Shown here in pieces: positions 27,219 to 35,836 of a stretch of 64,000 nt of DNA. Under the pieces are notes generated by a model. It was not told the origin of the DNA and made no database searches. It saw nothing but the letters and a program-made list of their open reading frames with translations. The DNA comes from CAVRXT01 sp049644285 (GTDB taxonomy: Bacteria; Acidobacteriota; Terriglobia; Acidiferrales; UBA7541), in the NCBI GenBank assembly GCA_049644285.1, contig JBARRP010000296.1, positions 1 through 64,000 on the forward strand. Reading direction: 5' to 3'. Each line of letters opens with the position of its first letter. The stretch's first letter is position 1. The position numbers and the translations under genes were made by a program.

Positions 27219-28220
27219 ATGAATCTTCCCATTCTTCCTACAACAGTGGTGGGCAGTTACTCGATGCCGGGCTGGCTCGAGCGGCTCAAGACCGAGTATT
27301 TCGCCCGGCGGATCAGCCGGCACGATCTTGACGAGATCCATGACACCGCCATCAAAGCCGCCATTAAAGACCAGGAGATTGCCGGCATCGACATCATCAC
27401 CGACGGAGAACTTCGCCGCGACAATATGATCGACTATTTCGTCGAACGGCTCCCCGGCGTGCAAATCGATCGGTCCTCCAAGAAATTCTATTACGACTTC
27501 TACGACAGCTCGGTCATCGGAAAGCTTCCCATGGCACCCCTCGGATTAGCGGGGGATTTCCGATTCCTTGCCGCCAATACAGAGCGGGAGACAAAGTTTT
27601 GTGTCACCGGCCCCCACTCTTTATCGAAACGCATCCGCAACGAGTTCTATCCCAGCGAAGAAGCCTTTGCCACGGACATTGCCCGGGTCATGAACCTGGA
27701 GCTGAAAGAGCTGGTGAAAGCGGGCGCGCGGCTGATTCAAATCGATGAGCCTAACTATTCCGGCTTCCCTGCCGATCTGTCATGGGGAGTCAAGGTATTG
27801 AATACGATGGTAGAGGGAGTGGAAGCCAAGATCGCCGTTCACATTTGTTACGGCAACCGGTATGGCAAGCCTTCCTGGGAGGGCAGCTATCGCTATCTAT
27901 TCCCGAAAATCCTGGAAGCAAAAGTGCAGCAGTTGACGCTGGAGTTTGCCCGGCGTGGAGGAGAGGACCTGGATCTCCTTAAGGAGTTTTCAGCTCCCTT
28001 TGAGCTCGGTTTGGGCGTTATCGACGTAAAAACGAACGCCGTCGAGACGCCGGATTTGGTCGCCGAGCGCATTCGAGAAGCGCTCGAGGTTCTGCCGGCA
28101 GAGCGCATTTTCATTCTCCCTGATTGCGGCTGCTTTCACCTGCCCCGAAACATCGCGTTCGCAAAGCTCTGCGCCATGGTGGAAGGAACCCGGTTGGTCC
28201 GCGAGGAGCTCAAAAACTGA
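27219..28220 (+). CDS. core-MetE-like methyltransferase, paralogue 2
   Basis: A 333-residue single-domain MetE relative. It starts with LPTTVVGSYSMPGWLERL, the strand and GS(Y/F)P-like motif of the MetE catalytic barrel, and has the full zinc set: H and C in KIAVHICYGNRYG (about 209-217), acidic residues after it, and C in LPDCGCFHLP (about 303). DGELRRDNM near 70 is the family D-G-E motif. Short MetE proteins in Dehalococcoides and archaea take methyl groups from corrinoid proteins rather than polyglutamyl-folate; whether this one uses folate or another donor is open. It sits five bases after the methyltransferase-like gene and one base before the MetF-MetV fusion, which handles methyl-folate, so a methylene-/methyl-folate to thiol route is likely. 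Confidence 0.88.
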   Translation: MNLPILPTTVVGSYSMPGWLERLKTEYFARRISRHDLDEIHDTAIKAAIKDQEIAGIDIITDGELRRDNMIDYFVERLPGVQIDRSSKKFYYDFYDSSVIGKLPMAPLGLAGDFRFLAANTERETKFCVTGPHSLSKRIRNEFYPSEEAFATDIARVMNLELKELVKAGARLIQIDEPNYSGFPADLSWGVKVLNTMVEGVEAKIAVHICYGNRYGKPSWEGSYRYLFPKILEAKVQQLTLEFARRGGEDLDLLKEFSAPFELGLGVIDVKTNAVETPDLVAERIREALEVLPAERIFILPDCGCFHLPRNIAFAKLCAMVEGTRLVREELKN

Positions 28221-28221
28221 A

Positions 28222-29781
28222 ATGCCCTCTTCGAATCTGCTGCGGGAATCCTTGACCGGCGGACGATTCTGCTACGTCGTGGAATTGGTGGCGAGCCGTC
28301 TGACGCGTGAGGCGCGTCTGCTCGAGGTCGCCTCGCAACTGGCGCGGGTTCCTGGGGTAGTGGCCGGCAGCATCACGAGCTACGCGGGCGGCGCCATGGG
28401 CCATGATCCCATTCGCGTCGGTACAGCGGCACGCGCGCGAGGTCTCACCCCCAACATTCACCTCACGTGCGCCAGCCAGGACCGGTCTGGTCTCCAAAAG
28501 ACTCTGGAAGATCTCCACGCGCTCGGCATCGAGAATATCTTCGCGATCACAGGGGACTATCCGAAAACTATGGACCCGCAGGGTGCTCCACCGGTCTTTG
28601 ATCTGGACTCCGTCCAGCTCGTGCGGCTGATCAGCCAACTGCGCGAGGCTGGGATGCCGTTTTGGATTGGAGTCGCGGTGTCCCCCTTCAAGTACACCGA
28701 AGCGGATTGCGTCTACCAGTACCTGAAACTGGAGAAAAAAGTGGCCGCCGGCGCTGACTATGCGGTTACCCAGGTTGGTTACGACGTCCGCAAGTTCCGC
28801 GAGCTAAAGCGCTGCCTGGAGGAACGAGGTCTCGGCATCCCCGTCCTGGGCAACGTGTATGTTCTGAACGGCAAGGCAGCGGAAAAAATGGCCAAGGGAG
28901 AACCTCCGGGCTGCTGGGTTTCCCCTGAGCTGCTCGAAAGGATCCGCTCCGAGATTCAGGCCACGGACAAAGGCCTGGCGGCGCGCCTTGAACGGGCCGC
29001 TCGCATGGTGGCCATTCTTCGCGGCCTCGGTTTTGCCGGAGCGTACCTGGGCGGAGACCATCAAGCGGAGCACATTCGATGGATCATTCGCCGCTCGGAA
29101 GCTCTCGCAGCGCGATGGGAAGAACTCGCGGAGGAGTTCACCTACGCACCCAAGAACGGTTATTACCTTCACGATTCTCCCCCAGCCCCGCCAAAGAATC
29201 GGGCGCTCGTTCCGCTTTTGTTGGAAGCCCTGGGACGCCTGTTCCCCGTAAACAGGGAAAACAAACTCCGCGATTTTCTTACCGCGCTTTTCCGATCCAT
29301 CGATCGGCGGCCCATTGGTGCTCGGACTCTCGAGCGCCTGGAATTCGCCATCAAGTCTCCATTGTTTGGGTGCGAGGCTTGCGGCAACTGCGTTTTGGGA
29401 CACATGGAGTACGTCTGCCCGCAGACCTGCCCCAAGAATCTGCGGAACGGGCCGTGCGGTGGGACCCTGAGCGGGCTTTGTGAAGTGGTGGATAAGCCTT
29501 GCATCTGGGTGGCGGTTTACGAGCGCGCGAAAGCCGCGAGACGAATCGACGAATTAAAGGTCTACATCCCTCCGCCGAATCCCGCCCTGAGCGGAACGAG
29601 TTCTTGGATCAACTATTTTCTGCAGCGCGATGCCCGCCCGAGCGAAACTTGCTCGACGTCGAATACGCCCGCTTGCAGACCTTCCGTAAGCAGACCGGAG
29701 CCTAAAGGTCCTGAGGGGGAATCGGATGCATCTGCCCGCGCTCGATCCGATCAACCACTAACTCAGATTGAGAAGAAGTAG
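28222..29781 (+). CDS. MetF-MetV fusion: methylenetetrahydrofolate reductase with cysteine-rich C-terminal domain
   Basis: A 519-residue fusion. Residues about 10-300 are a MetF-like FAD barrel (GRFCYVVELVASRLTREARL, VVAGSITSYAGGAMGHDPI, PNIHLTCASQDRSG, NIFAITGDYP, YAVTQVGYD). Residues about 370-440 form the MTHFR_C/MetV domain with eight cysteines in CEACGNCVLG, CPQTCPKNLRNGPCGG and LCEVVDKPC. MetV-type partners in acetogens and C1 pathways couple MetF to alternative electron carriers or stabilise the complex; in most bacteria MetF stands alone. The last 70 residues are low-complexity. The enzyme interconverts methylene- and methyl-tetrahydrofolate. It is the last gene of the run and begins one base after core-MetE 2. 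Confidence 0.87.
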   Translation: MPSSNLLRESLTGGRFCYVVELVASRLTREARLLEVASQLARVPGVVAGSITSYAGGAMGHDPIRVGTAARARGLTPNIHLTCASQDRSGLQKTLEDLHALGIENIFAITGDYPKTMDPQGAPPVFDLDSVQLVRLISQLREAGMPFWIGVAVSPFKYTEADCVYQYLKLEKKVAAGADYAVTQVGYDVRKFRELKRCLEERGLGIPVLGNVYVLNGKAAEKMAKGEPPGCWVSPELLERIRSEIQATDKGLAARLERAARMVAILRGLGFAGAYLGGDHQAEHIRWIIRRSEALAARWEELAEEFTYAPKNGYYLHDSPPAPPKNRALVPLLLEALGRLFPVNRENKLRDFLTALFRSIDRRPIGARTLERLEFAIKSPLFGCEACGNCVLGHMEYVCPQTCPKNLRNGPCGGTLSGLCEVVDKPCIWVAVYERAKAARRIDELKVYIPPPNPALSGTSSWINYFLQRDARPSETCSTSNTPACRPSVSRPEPKGPEGESDASARARSDQPLTQIEKK

Positions 29782-29871
29782 CTCGTTGGAGCCTTGCCGG
29801 GAGTGCTGTGCCAGGCGACACCCAAGCGAAAATGAGCGCGCATGCGGCGCAGCGATGAATTCTCTTCGGAT

Positions 29872-30201
29872 TCATTTCCCGGCGTGTTTGTGCCGGGCCC
29901 GGTGTCTGCTGCCCCACGCAGCCATCAACTCGAGAATGGGCCCTAAGCTTTGTCCATGCCTCGTGAGTGAATACTCGACCCGCGGCGGCACCTGGGCGTA
30001 CACTTTGCGCCGTACGATGTCGTGGCGTTCCAGCTCTCTGAGCTTTTGTGTCAACATCTTCTTGGTCGTCCCCGGAATCAGCTTCTGGAGCTCGCCAAAC
30101 CGGTGCGTTTCATCCCGAAGAAAATACAAAATCAGAGGCTTCCATTTTCCTCCGATGATTTCCGTCGTGATTCTTACCGGGCAATTGAACTCGTCCATCA
30201 T
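29872..30201 (-). CDS. HxlR-family winged-helix regulator
   Basis: A 109-residue MarR-like regulator of the HxlR group. The family start CPVRITTEIIGGKWKPLIL, with its conserved cysteine and GGKW motif, is followed by DETHRFGELQKLIPGTTKKM and LTQKLRELERHDIVRRKVY (recognition helix and wing) and VEYSLTRHGQSLGPIL. Some HxlR proteins sense aldehydes, quinones or disulfide stress through that cysteine. The start is either of two adjacent ATG codons; 30201 (GGAGG five bases upstream) is listed, and 30198 is equally good. Longer frames add a non-family leader. It is transcribed away from the TonB-receptor gene, its likely target, and converges on the MetF-MetV gene. Confidence 0.9.
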   Translation of the reverse strand: MMDEFNCPVRITTEIIGGKWKPLILYFLRDETHRFGELQKLIPGTTKKMLTQKLRELERHDIVRRKVYAQVPPRVEYSLTRHGQSLGPILELMAAWGSRHRARHKHAGK

Positions 30202-30553
30202 GGATCCCTCCAGATACCAGGTTACGAAAATGTGCCTACTAGCCAAAAGGAAACTTTATCCTATATATGGGCCTTCAGCACAAGCTCGAAGGGGTGGACA
30301 AGAAAGAAAACCCGTGGTGGAAGTTCGTTCAGCCAGTGAAGACAAGATTGTCCGGTTTGTCCGAGCGTGGCCTGAAGATGGGGCGCGCTTTTCGCGATGC
30401 CCGTCGGGCCGATATTTGCACGAGGGAGCGATTAAAAGCTGACGGCCAGCGCAGGCGCTGCTGTTCGAACGCGTGCGCGCCAGGGCGCCATTCGACCATG
30501 GAAAGGGATTTTTCGCTTTGGGTGGAGCGATTTTTCCCGGAAAGGGGTGAGTC
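30202..30553. promoter_or_regulatory. divergent control region between HxlR and TonB-receptor genes
   Basis: A 350-base intergenic region that must hold both promoters. The stretch near 30245-30285 is AT-rich in GC-rich surroundings and contains AGGAAACTTTATCCT (30247-30261, inverted AGGA/TCCT) followed by CTATATATGG, a plausible promoter/operator zone. No exact -35/-10 pair can be chosen. The end carries AAGGGGTGA before the receptor ATG. Confidence 0.4.
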
Positions 30554-33500
30554 ATGAGCAAATCTTTGGGTCTGCGAGTGGTGCTTGCCTTGATCATCAG
30601 CTGCGGCGGCGGACAGGCGGCATTGGCACAGGGCGTCGCCAACGCGCAATTGAACGGGACTGTCACTGACACGAGTGGAGGCACCGTCGCTGGCGCCATG
30701 ATCAGCGTGCGCAACACGGCCACTAACACCACGCACACTGCGACTTCGAACGATCGAGGATTTTACGCAGTGGCCAATTTGCCGCCGGGGAATTACGAGC
30801 TGAAGGCGTCCTACAGCGGGTTCGCCAACTACACGCAGACGGGAATCGTGCTGGAGGTCGGCCAAGTAGCGACAATCAACGTGGGCTTGCAGGTTGCGTC
30901 GCTGGGGGAAAAGATCGTGGTGACCGAGGTGGCGCCGACGATCGAACCCACCAAGACTGAGATCAGCCAGGTTATTGGCACGCAGCAGGTGGCATCTTTG
31001 CCCATCAGCAACCGCGTGTTCACCGACTTTGCTCTTCTGACTCCCGGCGTGGCTACCAGCCGCACGAGCTTGGGCACTACGTTCACCGAATTTGAGGTGA
31101 CGCAGATCTCGTTCGGCGGCATGCGCTCCTTCAGCAACGAAATCACGGTGGACGGCGCGGATTTCGTCAATACGGCGAGCGGCATCCAGCGCGCGACGCC
31201 CCCGCAGGAATCGGTGCAGGAATTCCGCGTGGTGAACAACAGCTTTGGGGCCGAATACGGCCGGGCGATGGGGGGAATCGTCAATATCGTGACCAAGGGC
31301 GGCACGAATGATTTTCACGGCTCGATCTATGACTATTTCCAGAACAGCGCCACGGATGCGCGGTCGCTTTTGCAGCCCGCGCCGCTGCCCCATGGATTGC
31401 GGCAGAATCAGTTCGGCGGCGCACTGGGCGGCCCCATCGTCAAGAATAAGACCTTCTTCTTCATGAACTACGAGGGCAAACGCAGCGCCCAGTCGCCGGT
31501 TTATCCGCCTGATCTCGTCAACAACATTTTGCTGATCGACCAGGCGAAGGCGCTCATGGGACTCGCCCCGGAAGGCTGCAGCGCCGGCCTGGTGAAGTGC
31601 CTTCCCAATTTTTCAGGCAATCCAGCGAATATCACCCAAAGCCAAGCCTTCGGGTTCCTCAAAGGCTTCTTGAAGACCGGGGACGACGACTTCGGTTTTG
31701 CGCGGCTGGATCATCAAATCAGCACCAACAACCGCCTGGCGATTCGCTACAACGTGGAAGACATCCGCTCGCTCGGCGAACTTGTCGGGAATACCCTCGA
31801 CGGCGGCGGCATCGGCGTTCCGAGCGGAGGCCGAAACCTCTTCGTGCGGGATCAATCGGTGGTCGGCACGGTGAACTCGGTGCTGACGCCGAATGTCGTC
31901 AACACCGTGCTGGCGCAATATGCCCGGCGGCACTACAACTTCCTCGGAGCCACCGGCCAGCCGGACTTCAGCATCCTGAACGACCTCGAGCTTGGCCACA
32001 ACTTCGGAACTAACGACAGGCTCTACGAGACCCGGGCGCAGCTCTCCGAATCGGTATCGTGGGTCAAAGGCACTCACGTCGTCAAATTCGGTGCCGAGGG
32101 GAACTGGCTCTCGAGTCTAGAAAACTTCCCAGGTTTCACCCCAGTCCGGATGCTCGTACCGGGCGTCACGTGCCTCGCGAACTTCGCCGAGGGTTTCAAT
32201 TCACAGAACGGCAACTATCCAACCGCGGGCACGGGCCTCAACACTGCGGCCGCGCAATGCGTGGTTCCCCAAGATAATGGCGTGGTGTTCACGTATGTTG
32301 GCGTGCCGCTCCCGACGAGTCCCACCGCGTGCTCCGGAGCTCCCCCCTGCTTCCCGACGGTCACGGCAGCCAATCCGCTCAACGGAGCCACCTTCCCCAA
32401 TTCGACCTGGGCGAATGCATATCCGCCGTCGTTCTTTTCGCGGTACCAGCGGATAATTGATCATGGATACTGGGGCGCTTTTGCTCAGGATCAATGGCGG
32501 ATTACACCCAAACTGACGCTCAATTACGGCGTGCGGTGGGACGTCGAGTCTGGCTTGGCGTCCTACGTGAAACCAGACTACAACGAATGGCAACCGCGAG
32601 TCGGGTTTGCCTATTCCCCGGACAGCAAGACCGTGATTCGCGCCGGATTCGGCATGTTCTTTGACCGCCAGAACCTCACCTTCTTCTTCGTCCCGAATAC
32701 TCAGAAGGTCGTCGCCGGATATCAGTGCGGCAACAATGTGGCCAAGGTCCCCACCATTCAAAGCATTTGCAGCAACCCCGGGACAAACTTCCTCGGGCAG
32801 CCATATGCCGCGGTCCTACCACAGCAGTTTCCGATGATCCAGTCCAATAACGCGCAAGCCAGCCAGGGCTATCAAATCTTCGGGTTCCCGGCTGCGGCAG
32901 GTGCGGCTACTATCGCGGGGGAAATCATCTCAGGCAGCGCCTACGATACCGCGCTCCCTGGGGGCGGGGCGATTGCGATGGCAGGCACTTGCGCACAGAC
33001 TTTAGCCTGCGGTGTTGGTGTCGGAGGCATGGATCACAACTCCAGGACCCCCTACGCGGAGCAGGCCAGTTTTGAACTCGACCGCCAGTTCGGCGGCGGC
33101 TTCGCGATTAATCTTGGCTACCTCTTCGTGGGGGCACACAAGCTGGTCCGCGGAAACAACATCAACGTACCCTGCCCCCTAGGGACGACGGACACCGCGC
33201 AGGCGGCGAAACCCACGGACCCGAATTCGTGGCCCATTGCGCCGGTGTTTCCGGATTGGGTTCCAGGAAAAGTGAACGCAAACGGCACCTTTTCGGCCTG
33301 CAGCTCCGGCACGCCGACGCTTGGAACCGGCGCGCTCGCGGGCCTTGGACCTTGGTTCGCTGGTGCCGGCCCTGCCAGCGGCTTGCAAACCATGAGCTCC
33401 GGGCTTGAGGACTACAACAATGACGTGTCCAACGCCGTTTACCACGGCGGAACGGTGACGGTGATTGACCGCCTAAAGTATTTCAGTTTGACGGGGAACT

Positions 33501-34264
33501 ACACCTACTCGCATACGATTGACAACGGGAATTTCACCACGTTCATCAACCTACCGGTGAACCAGTTCGATTACCAGGCGGAGCGCGCCAACTCGAACCA
33601 GGATGCTCGCCACCGCTTCGTGGCGAACTTTACAGCGACGGGACCTGAGGAGACCTTGGTCCGGCATTTTACACTCAGCAGCATCGTCACGCTGCAATCC
33701 GGACGGCCCTTCACCATTTTTTATGGCGCCGATACCTTGAACGACGTCGCTGGCGGCGCGACGGACCGTGTGGGAGGAGCGCCAATTAAGGGCGGGTGCA
33801 CGTCCGCGAGCAACTGTGCAACGATGATTTCAAGGAATACGTACATTGGCGACCCGCTGTACTCCTGGGACTTTCACCTTGGGCGGTACTTCCAGCTCAC
33901 GGAGCGCATGAAAGTCGACCTCAGCATGGATGCCTTCAACTTCCTCAACAGGTCGAACGTGGATGAGGTGACGTCGGTCTATGGCTCGCCCGTTTTCTGC
34001 GGAGGGGTCATCCCAAGGCACTATCGAGACGCTACGAGCCGCGCCATCCAGGCGGGGGCACTGTCCATGGCATGTCCGGCCGGTCAGCCGGGTGAGACCC
34101 CGGTGCCCGGCGGAAACCTTGCTAACACGCCGATATCAGTGATACCAGGGGTTACCCCGCCCAACACTCTGTTTATCCCGACGAATCCGAATCCCAATTT
34201 CGGCCTGCCGAGGACCATGCTCAATCCGCGGCAACTGCAGTTCTCGGTCAAGTTTTCCTTCTGA
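30554..34264 (+). CDS. Oar-like TonB-dependent outer-membrane receptor
   Basis: A 1236-residue receptor of the acidobacterial Oar/CarboxypepD_reg type. Residues 1-25 are a signal peptide (ending QAALAQG). About 30-110 is a carboxypeptidase-regulatory-like beta-sandwich (LNGTVTDTSGGTVAGAMISV...LPPGNYELKASYSGF). About 115-240 is the plug (GGMRSFSNEITVDGADFVN, then FGAEYGRAMGGIVNIVTKGG), and the rest is a long beta-barrel ending in the outer-membrane C-terminal signature VKFSF. In acidobacteria such receptors import oligosaccharides, peptides or aromatic ligands; the ligand is unknown here. It lies between an HxlR regulator and MetE-like paralogue 3 (52 bases downstream), with which it probably forms an operon. 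A relic of a second copy lies at 35541. Confidence 0.93.
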   Translation: MSKSLGLRVVLALIISCGGGQAALAQGVANAQLNGTVTDTSGGTVAGAMISVRNTATNTTHTATSNDRGFYAVANLPPGNYELKASYSGFANYTQTGIVLEVGQVATINVGLQVASLGEKIVVTEVAPTIEPTKTEISQVIGTQQVASLPISNRVFTDFALLTPGVATSRTSLGTTFTEFEVTQISFGGMRSFSNEITVDGADFVNTASGIQRATPPQESVQEFRVVNNSFGAEYGRAMGGIVNIVTKGGTNDFHGSIYDYFQNSATDARSLLQPAPLPHGLRQNQFGGALGGPIVKNKTFFFMNYEGKRSAQSPVYPPDLVNNILLIDQAKALMGLAPEGCSAGLVKCLPNFSGNPANITQSQAFGFLKGFLKTGDDDFGFARLDHQISTNNRLAIRYNVEDIRSLGELVGNTLDGGGIGVPSGGRNLFVRDQSVVGTVNSVLTPNVVNTVLAQYARRHYNFLGATGQPDFSILNDLELGHNFGTNDRLYETRAQLSESVSWVKGTHVVKFGAEGNWLSSLENFPGFTPVRMLVPGVTCLANFAEGFNSQNGNYPTAGTGLNTAAAQCVVPQDNGVVFTYVGVPLPTSPTACSGAPPCFPTVTAANPLNGATFPNSTWANAYPPSFFSRYQRIIDHGYWGAFAQDQWRITPKLTLNYGVRWDVESGLASYVKPDYNEWQPRVGFAYSPDSKTVIRAGFGMFFDRQNLTFFFVPNTQKVVAGYQCGNNVAKVPTIQSICSNPGTNFLGQPYAAVLPQQFPMIQSNNAQASQGYQIFGFPAAAGAATIAGEIISGSAYDTALPGGGAIAMAGTCAQTLACGVGVGGMDHNSRTPYAEQASFELDRQFGGGFAINLGYLFVGAHKLVRGNNINVPCPLGTTDTAQAAKPTDPNSWPIAPVFPDWVPGKVNANGTFSACSSGTPTLGTGALAGLGPWFAGAGPASGLQTMSSGLEDYNNDVSNAVYHGGTVTVIDRLKYFSLTGNYTYSHTIDNGNFTTFINLPVNQFDYQAERANSNQDARHRFVANFTATGPEETLVRHFTLSSIVTLQSGRPFTIFYGADTLNDVAGGATDRVGGAPIKGGCTSASNCATMISRNTYIGDPLYSWDFHLGRYFQLTERMKVDLSMDAFNFLNRSNVDEVTSVYGSPVFCGGVIPRHYRDATSRAIQAGALSMACPAGQPGETPVPGGNLANTPISVIPGVTPPNTLFIPTNPNPNFGLPRTMLNPRQLQFSVKFSF

Positions 34265-34316
34265 CGGTGTGATTGCGGGACAAGGTTTGGGGTGATATGT
34301 AACAAGAGAGGCTTCC

Positions 34317-35474
34317 ATGACGGCAAGTGCTCCGCACGATCCGCCGTTTCGTGCTGATCACGTCGGCAGCCTGCTGCGCCCCCCGGAGCTCAAGAAGGCC
34401 CGCCAGGATCGCGCCGAGGGGAGAATCTCGGCTAAGGGTCTGCGGTCCCTCGAGGATGGGGCTATCCGGAGGGTCGTTGCCCAGCAAGAGCAGGTTGGGC
34501 TGCAATCCATCACGGACGGCGAGTTTCGCCGCCAGGACTTCTATACAGACTTCTACGTGCGGGGACTTGGCGGCGTGGAAGTGCGGATGGAAAGCACCGA
34601 GGCCTACTTCGTCGACCATGAGGGTCGCAAGATTCCCGTTCCATGGACCCAGGTCGTCTCGCGTATGCAATGGCGCGCGCCGATTTACGCCGATCACTTC
34701 CGGTTTCTTCGGTCCATCACGAAGCGAACGCCAAAGGTAACCATCCCTTCGCCGATCATACTGCACTTCACATGCGGAAGCGCTGCCATTCGCAAGAGCG
34801 CCTATCCGGACATGGATCTTTTCTGGAGCGACATCGTCGACGCGTACCAGAAGGAAATGAAGTCGCTGCACGATGCGGGCTGCCGATACCTGCAAGTGGA
34901 CGACCCGCCTATGGCAACGCTGTGCGACAAAAGGTTTCAGGGCATGATGAAGGCTCGCGGTGACGATCCTGAACACGCACTGCACGAGCTCTATCCCGAA
35001 ATGATTAATCGGGCGGTCGCCAATCGCCCGCCTTCACTTCACCTGGCCATGCACCTGTGCCGCGGAAACAACCAGAGTGGCTGGTTCGGTGAGGGAGGAT
35101 ACGATCCGATTGCAGACGTCCTGTTCAACAAGATCAACGTCGATTCGTATTTCCTCGAATACGAAACAGCGCGCGCAGGCAATTTCGAGCCGTTGCGCTT
35201 CGTGCCGAAAAACAAGACGGTCGTGCTTGGCCTTGTATCGAGCAAGCTTCCCCAGCTCGAATCCAAGGAGCTGCTGAAGCGCCGCATCGACGAAGCCGCA
35301 AGGTACATCGACCTCGATCAGCTCTCGCTTAGCCCACAATGCGGTTTCGCAAGCTCGACGGAAGGCAACCGTCTGACCGAAGAGGAGCAGATGGCAAAGT
35401 TGCGTCTGGTCGTCGAAGTTGCGAACGAAGTGTGGGGACGGAAGGCAGCCACTTCCTCGGGACACAAAGCTTAG
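34317..35474 (+). CDS. MetE C-terminal-domain-like methyltransferase, paralogue 3
   Basis: A 385-residue single-domain MetE relative, closely similar to the protein at 21067: FRADHVGSLLRPPELKKAR at the start, DGEFRRQDF near 65, SLHLAMHLCRGNNQSGW with the zinc His and Cys (about 240-250), KNKTVVLGLVSSKLPQLES near 300, and LSPQCGFAS with the third ligand near 345. It carries an extra segment (about 85-125) missing from paralogue 1. The reaction is probably transfer of an alkyl group to a thiol, but donor and acceptor are unknown. The gene follows the TonB receptor by 52 bases. The pairing of a MetE-like protein with a specific importer suggests a methylated or epoxide-like substrate rather than ordinary methionine synthesis. 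Confidence 0.85.
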   Translation: MTASAPHDPPFRADHVGSLLRPPELKKARQDRAEGRISAKGLRSLEDGAIRRVVAQQEQVGLQSITDGEFRRQDFYTDFYVRGLGGVEVRMESTEAYFVDHEGRKIPVPWTQVVSRMQWRAPIYADHFRFLRSITKRTPKVTIPSPIILHFTCGSAAIRKSAYPDMDLFWSDIVDAYQKEMKSLHDAGCRYLQVDDPPMATLCDKRFQGMMKARGDDPEHALHELYPEMINRAVANRPPSLHLAMHLCRGNNQSGWFGEGGYDPIADVLFNKINVDSYFLEYETARAGNFEPLRFVPKNKTVVLGLVSSKLPQLESKELLKRRIDEAARYIDLDQLSLSPQCGFASSTEGNRLTEEEQMAKLRLVVEVANEVWGRKAATSSGHKA

Positions 35475-35540
35475 TACTCCGATTGACGGTTGTCAGCGGC
35501 GATGAAAGACCGTTACGGCTGACTCGTTCTCTGACGTGAG

Positions 35541-35615
35541 GACGGCGGCATCGGCGTTCCGAGCGGCGGCCGAAACCTCTTCGTGCGGGATCAATCGGCG
35601 AAGTTTTCCTTCTAG
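35541..35615 (+). pseudogene. deletion relic of a second Oar-like TonB-receptor gene
   Basis: Inside a 360-base gene-free stretch (35475-35836), 24 codons plus a stop read DGGIGVPSGGRNLFVRDQS followed by AKFSF. The first part equals an internal piece of the receptor at 30554 (DNA 31803-31858, about 55 of 56 bases identical over 35543-35598). The last part equals the receptor C-terminus (KFSF stop, 34250-34263). The joint falls at TCGG, present at both positions of the intact gene, so the relic arose from a paralogue that lost about 2.4 kb by a short-homology deletion and also lost its 5' end. It shows that a second receptor copy once followed MetE-like paralogue 3. Confidence 0.85.
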
Positions 35616-35792
35616 CAGTGGGCCGCGTCGGCGGGGCACTATCACGGCGCACGTGAATCACGCCCACCCCCTCCCCGCCGATCGCGGCTGTTCCACGATG
35701 CGACTCGGTGCTGTGAGGTTACCGACAAAGACTTGCTGAATCAGCGCATGGTGCTCACCCGCCGCGCGGCGCTTGTTGATAAACTATATATG

Positions 35793-35812
35793 CATCGGAG
35801 CGATCTCCGATG
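35793..35812. promoter_or_regulatory. perfect 8-bp inverted repeat upstream of the thiolase
   Basis: CATCGGAG and CTCCGATG are separated by CGAT, 25 bases before the thiolase ATG and directly after the AT-rich stretch ATAAACTATATATG. It could be an operator overlapping the promoter or a 5'-leader hairpin. The regulator is unknown. Confidence 0.5.
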
Positions 35813-35836
35813 ATTCTGCGGACCAAAGGGTAGATC

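Noticed and set aside
30267..30557. 96-codon frame in the HxlR/TonB-receptor gap, overlapping the receptor start.
   Set aside because: No ribosome-binding site or family motif, basic low-complexity composition; more likely leader DNA with promoters.
21067..35474. Reading the three MetE-like genes as ordinary methionine synthases.
   Set aside because: All lack the N-terminal half of MetE, and their context is catabolic; MetE-type zinc ligands are present but the substrates are not established.
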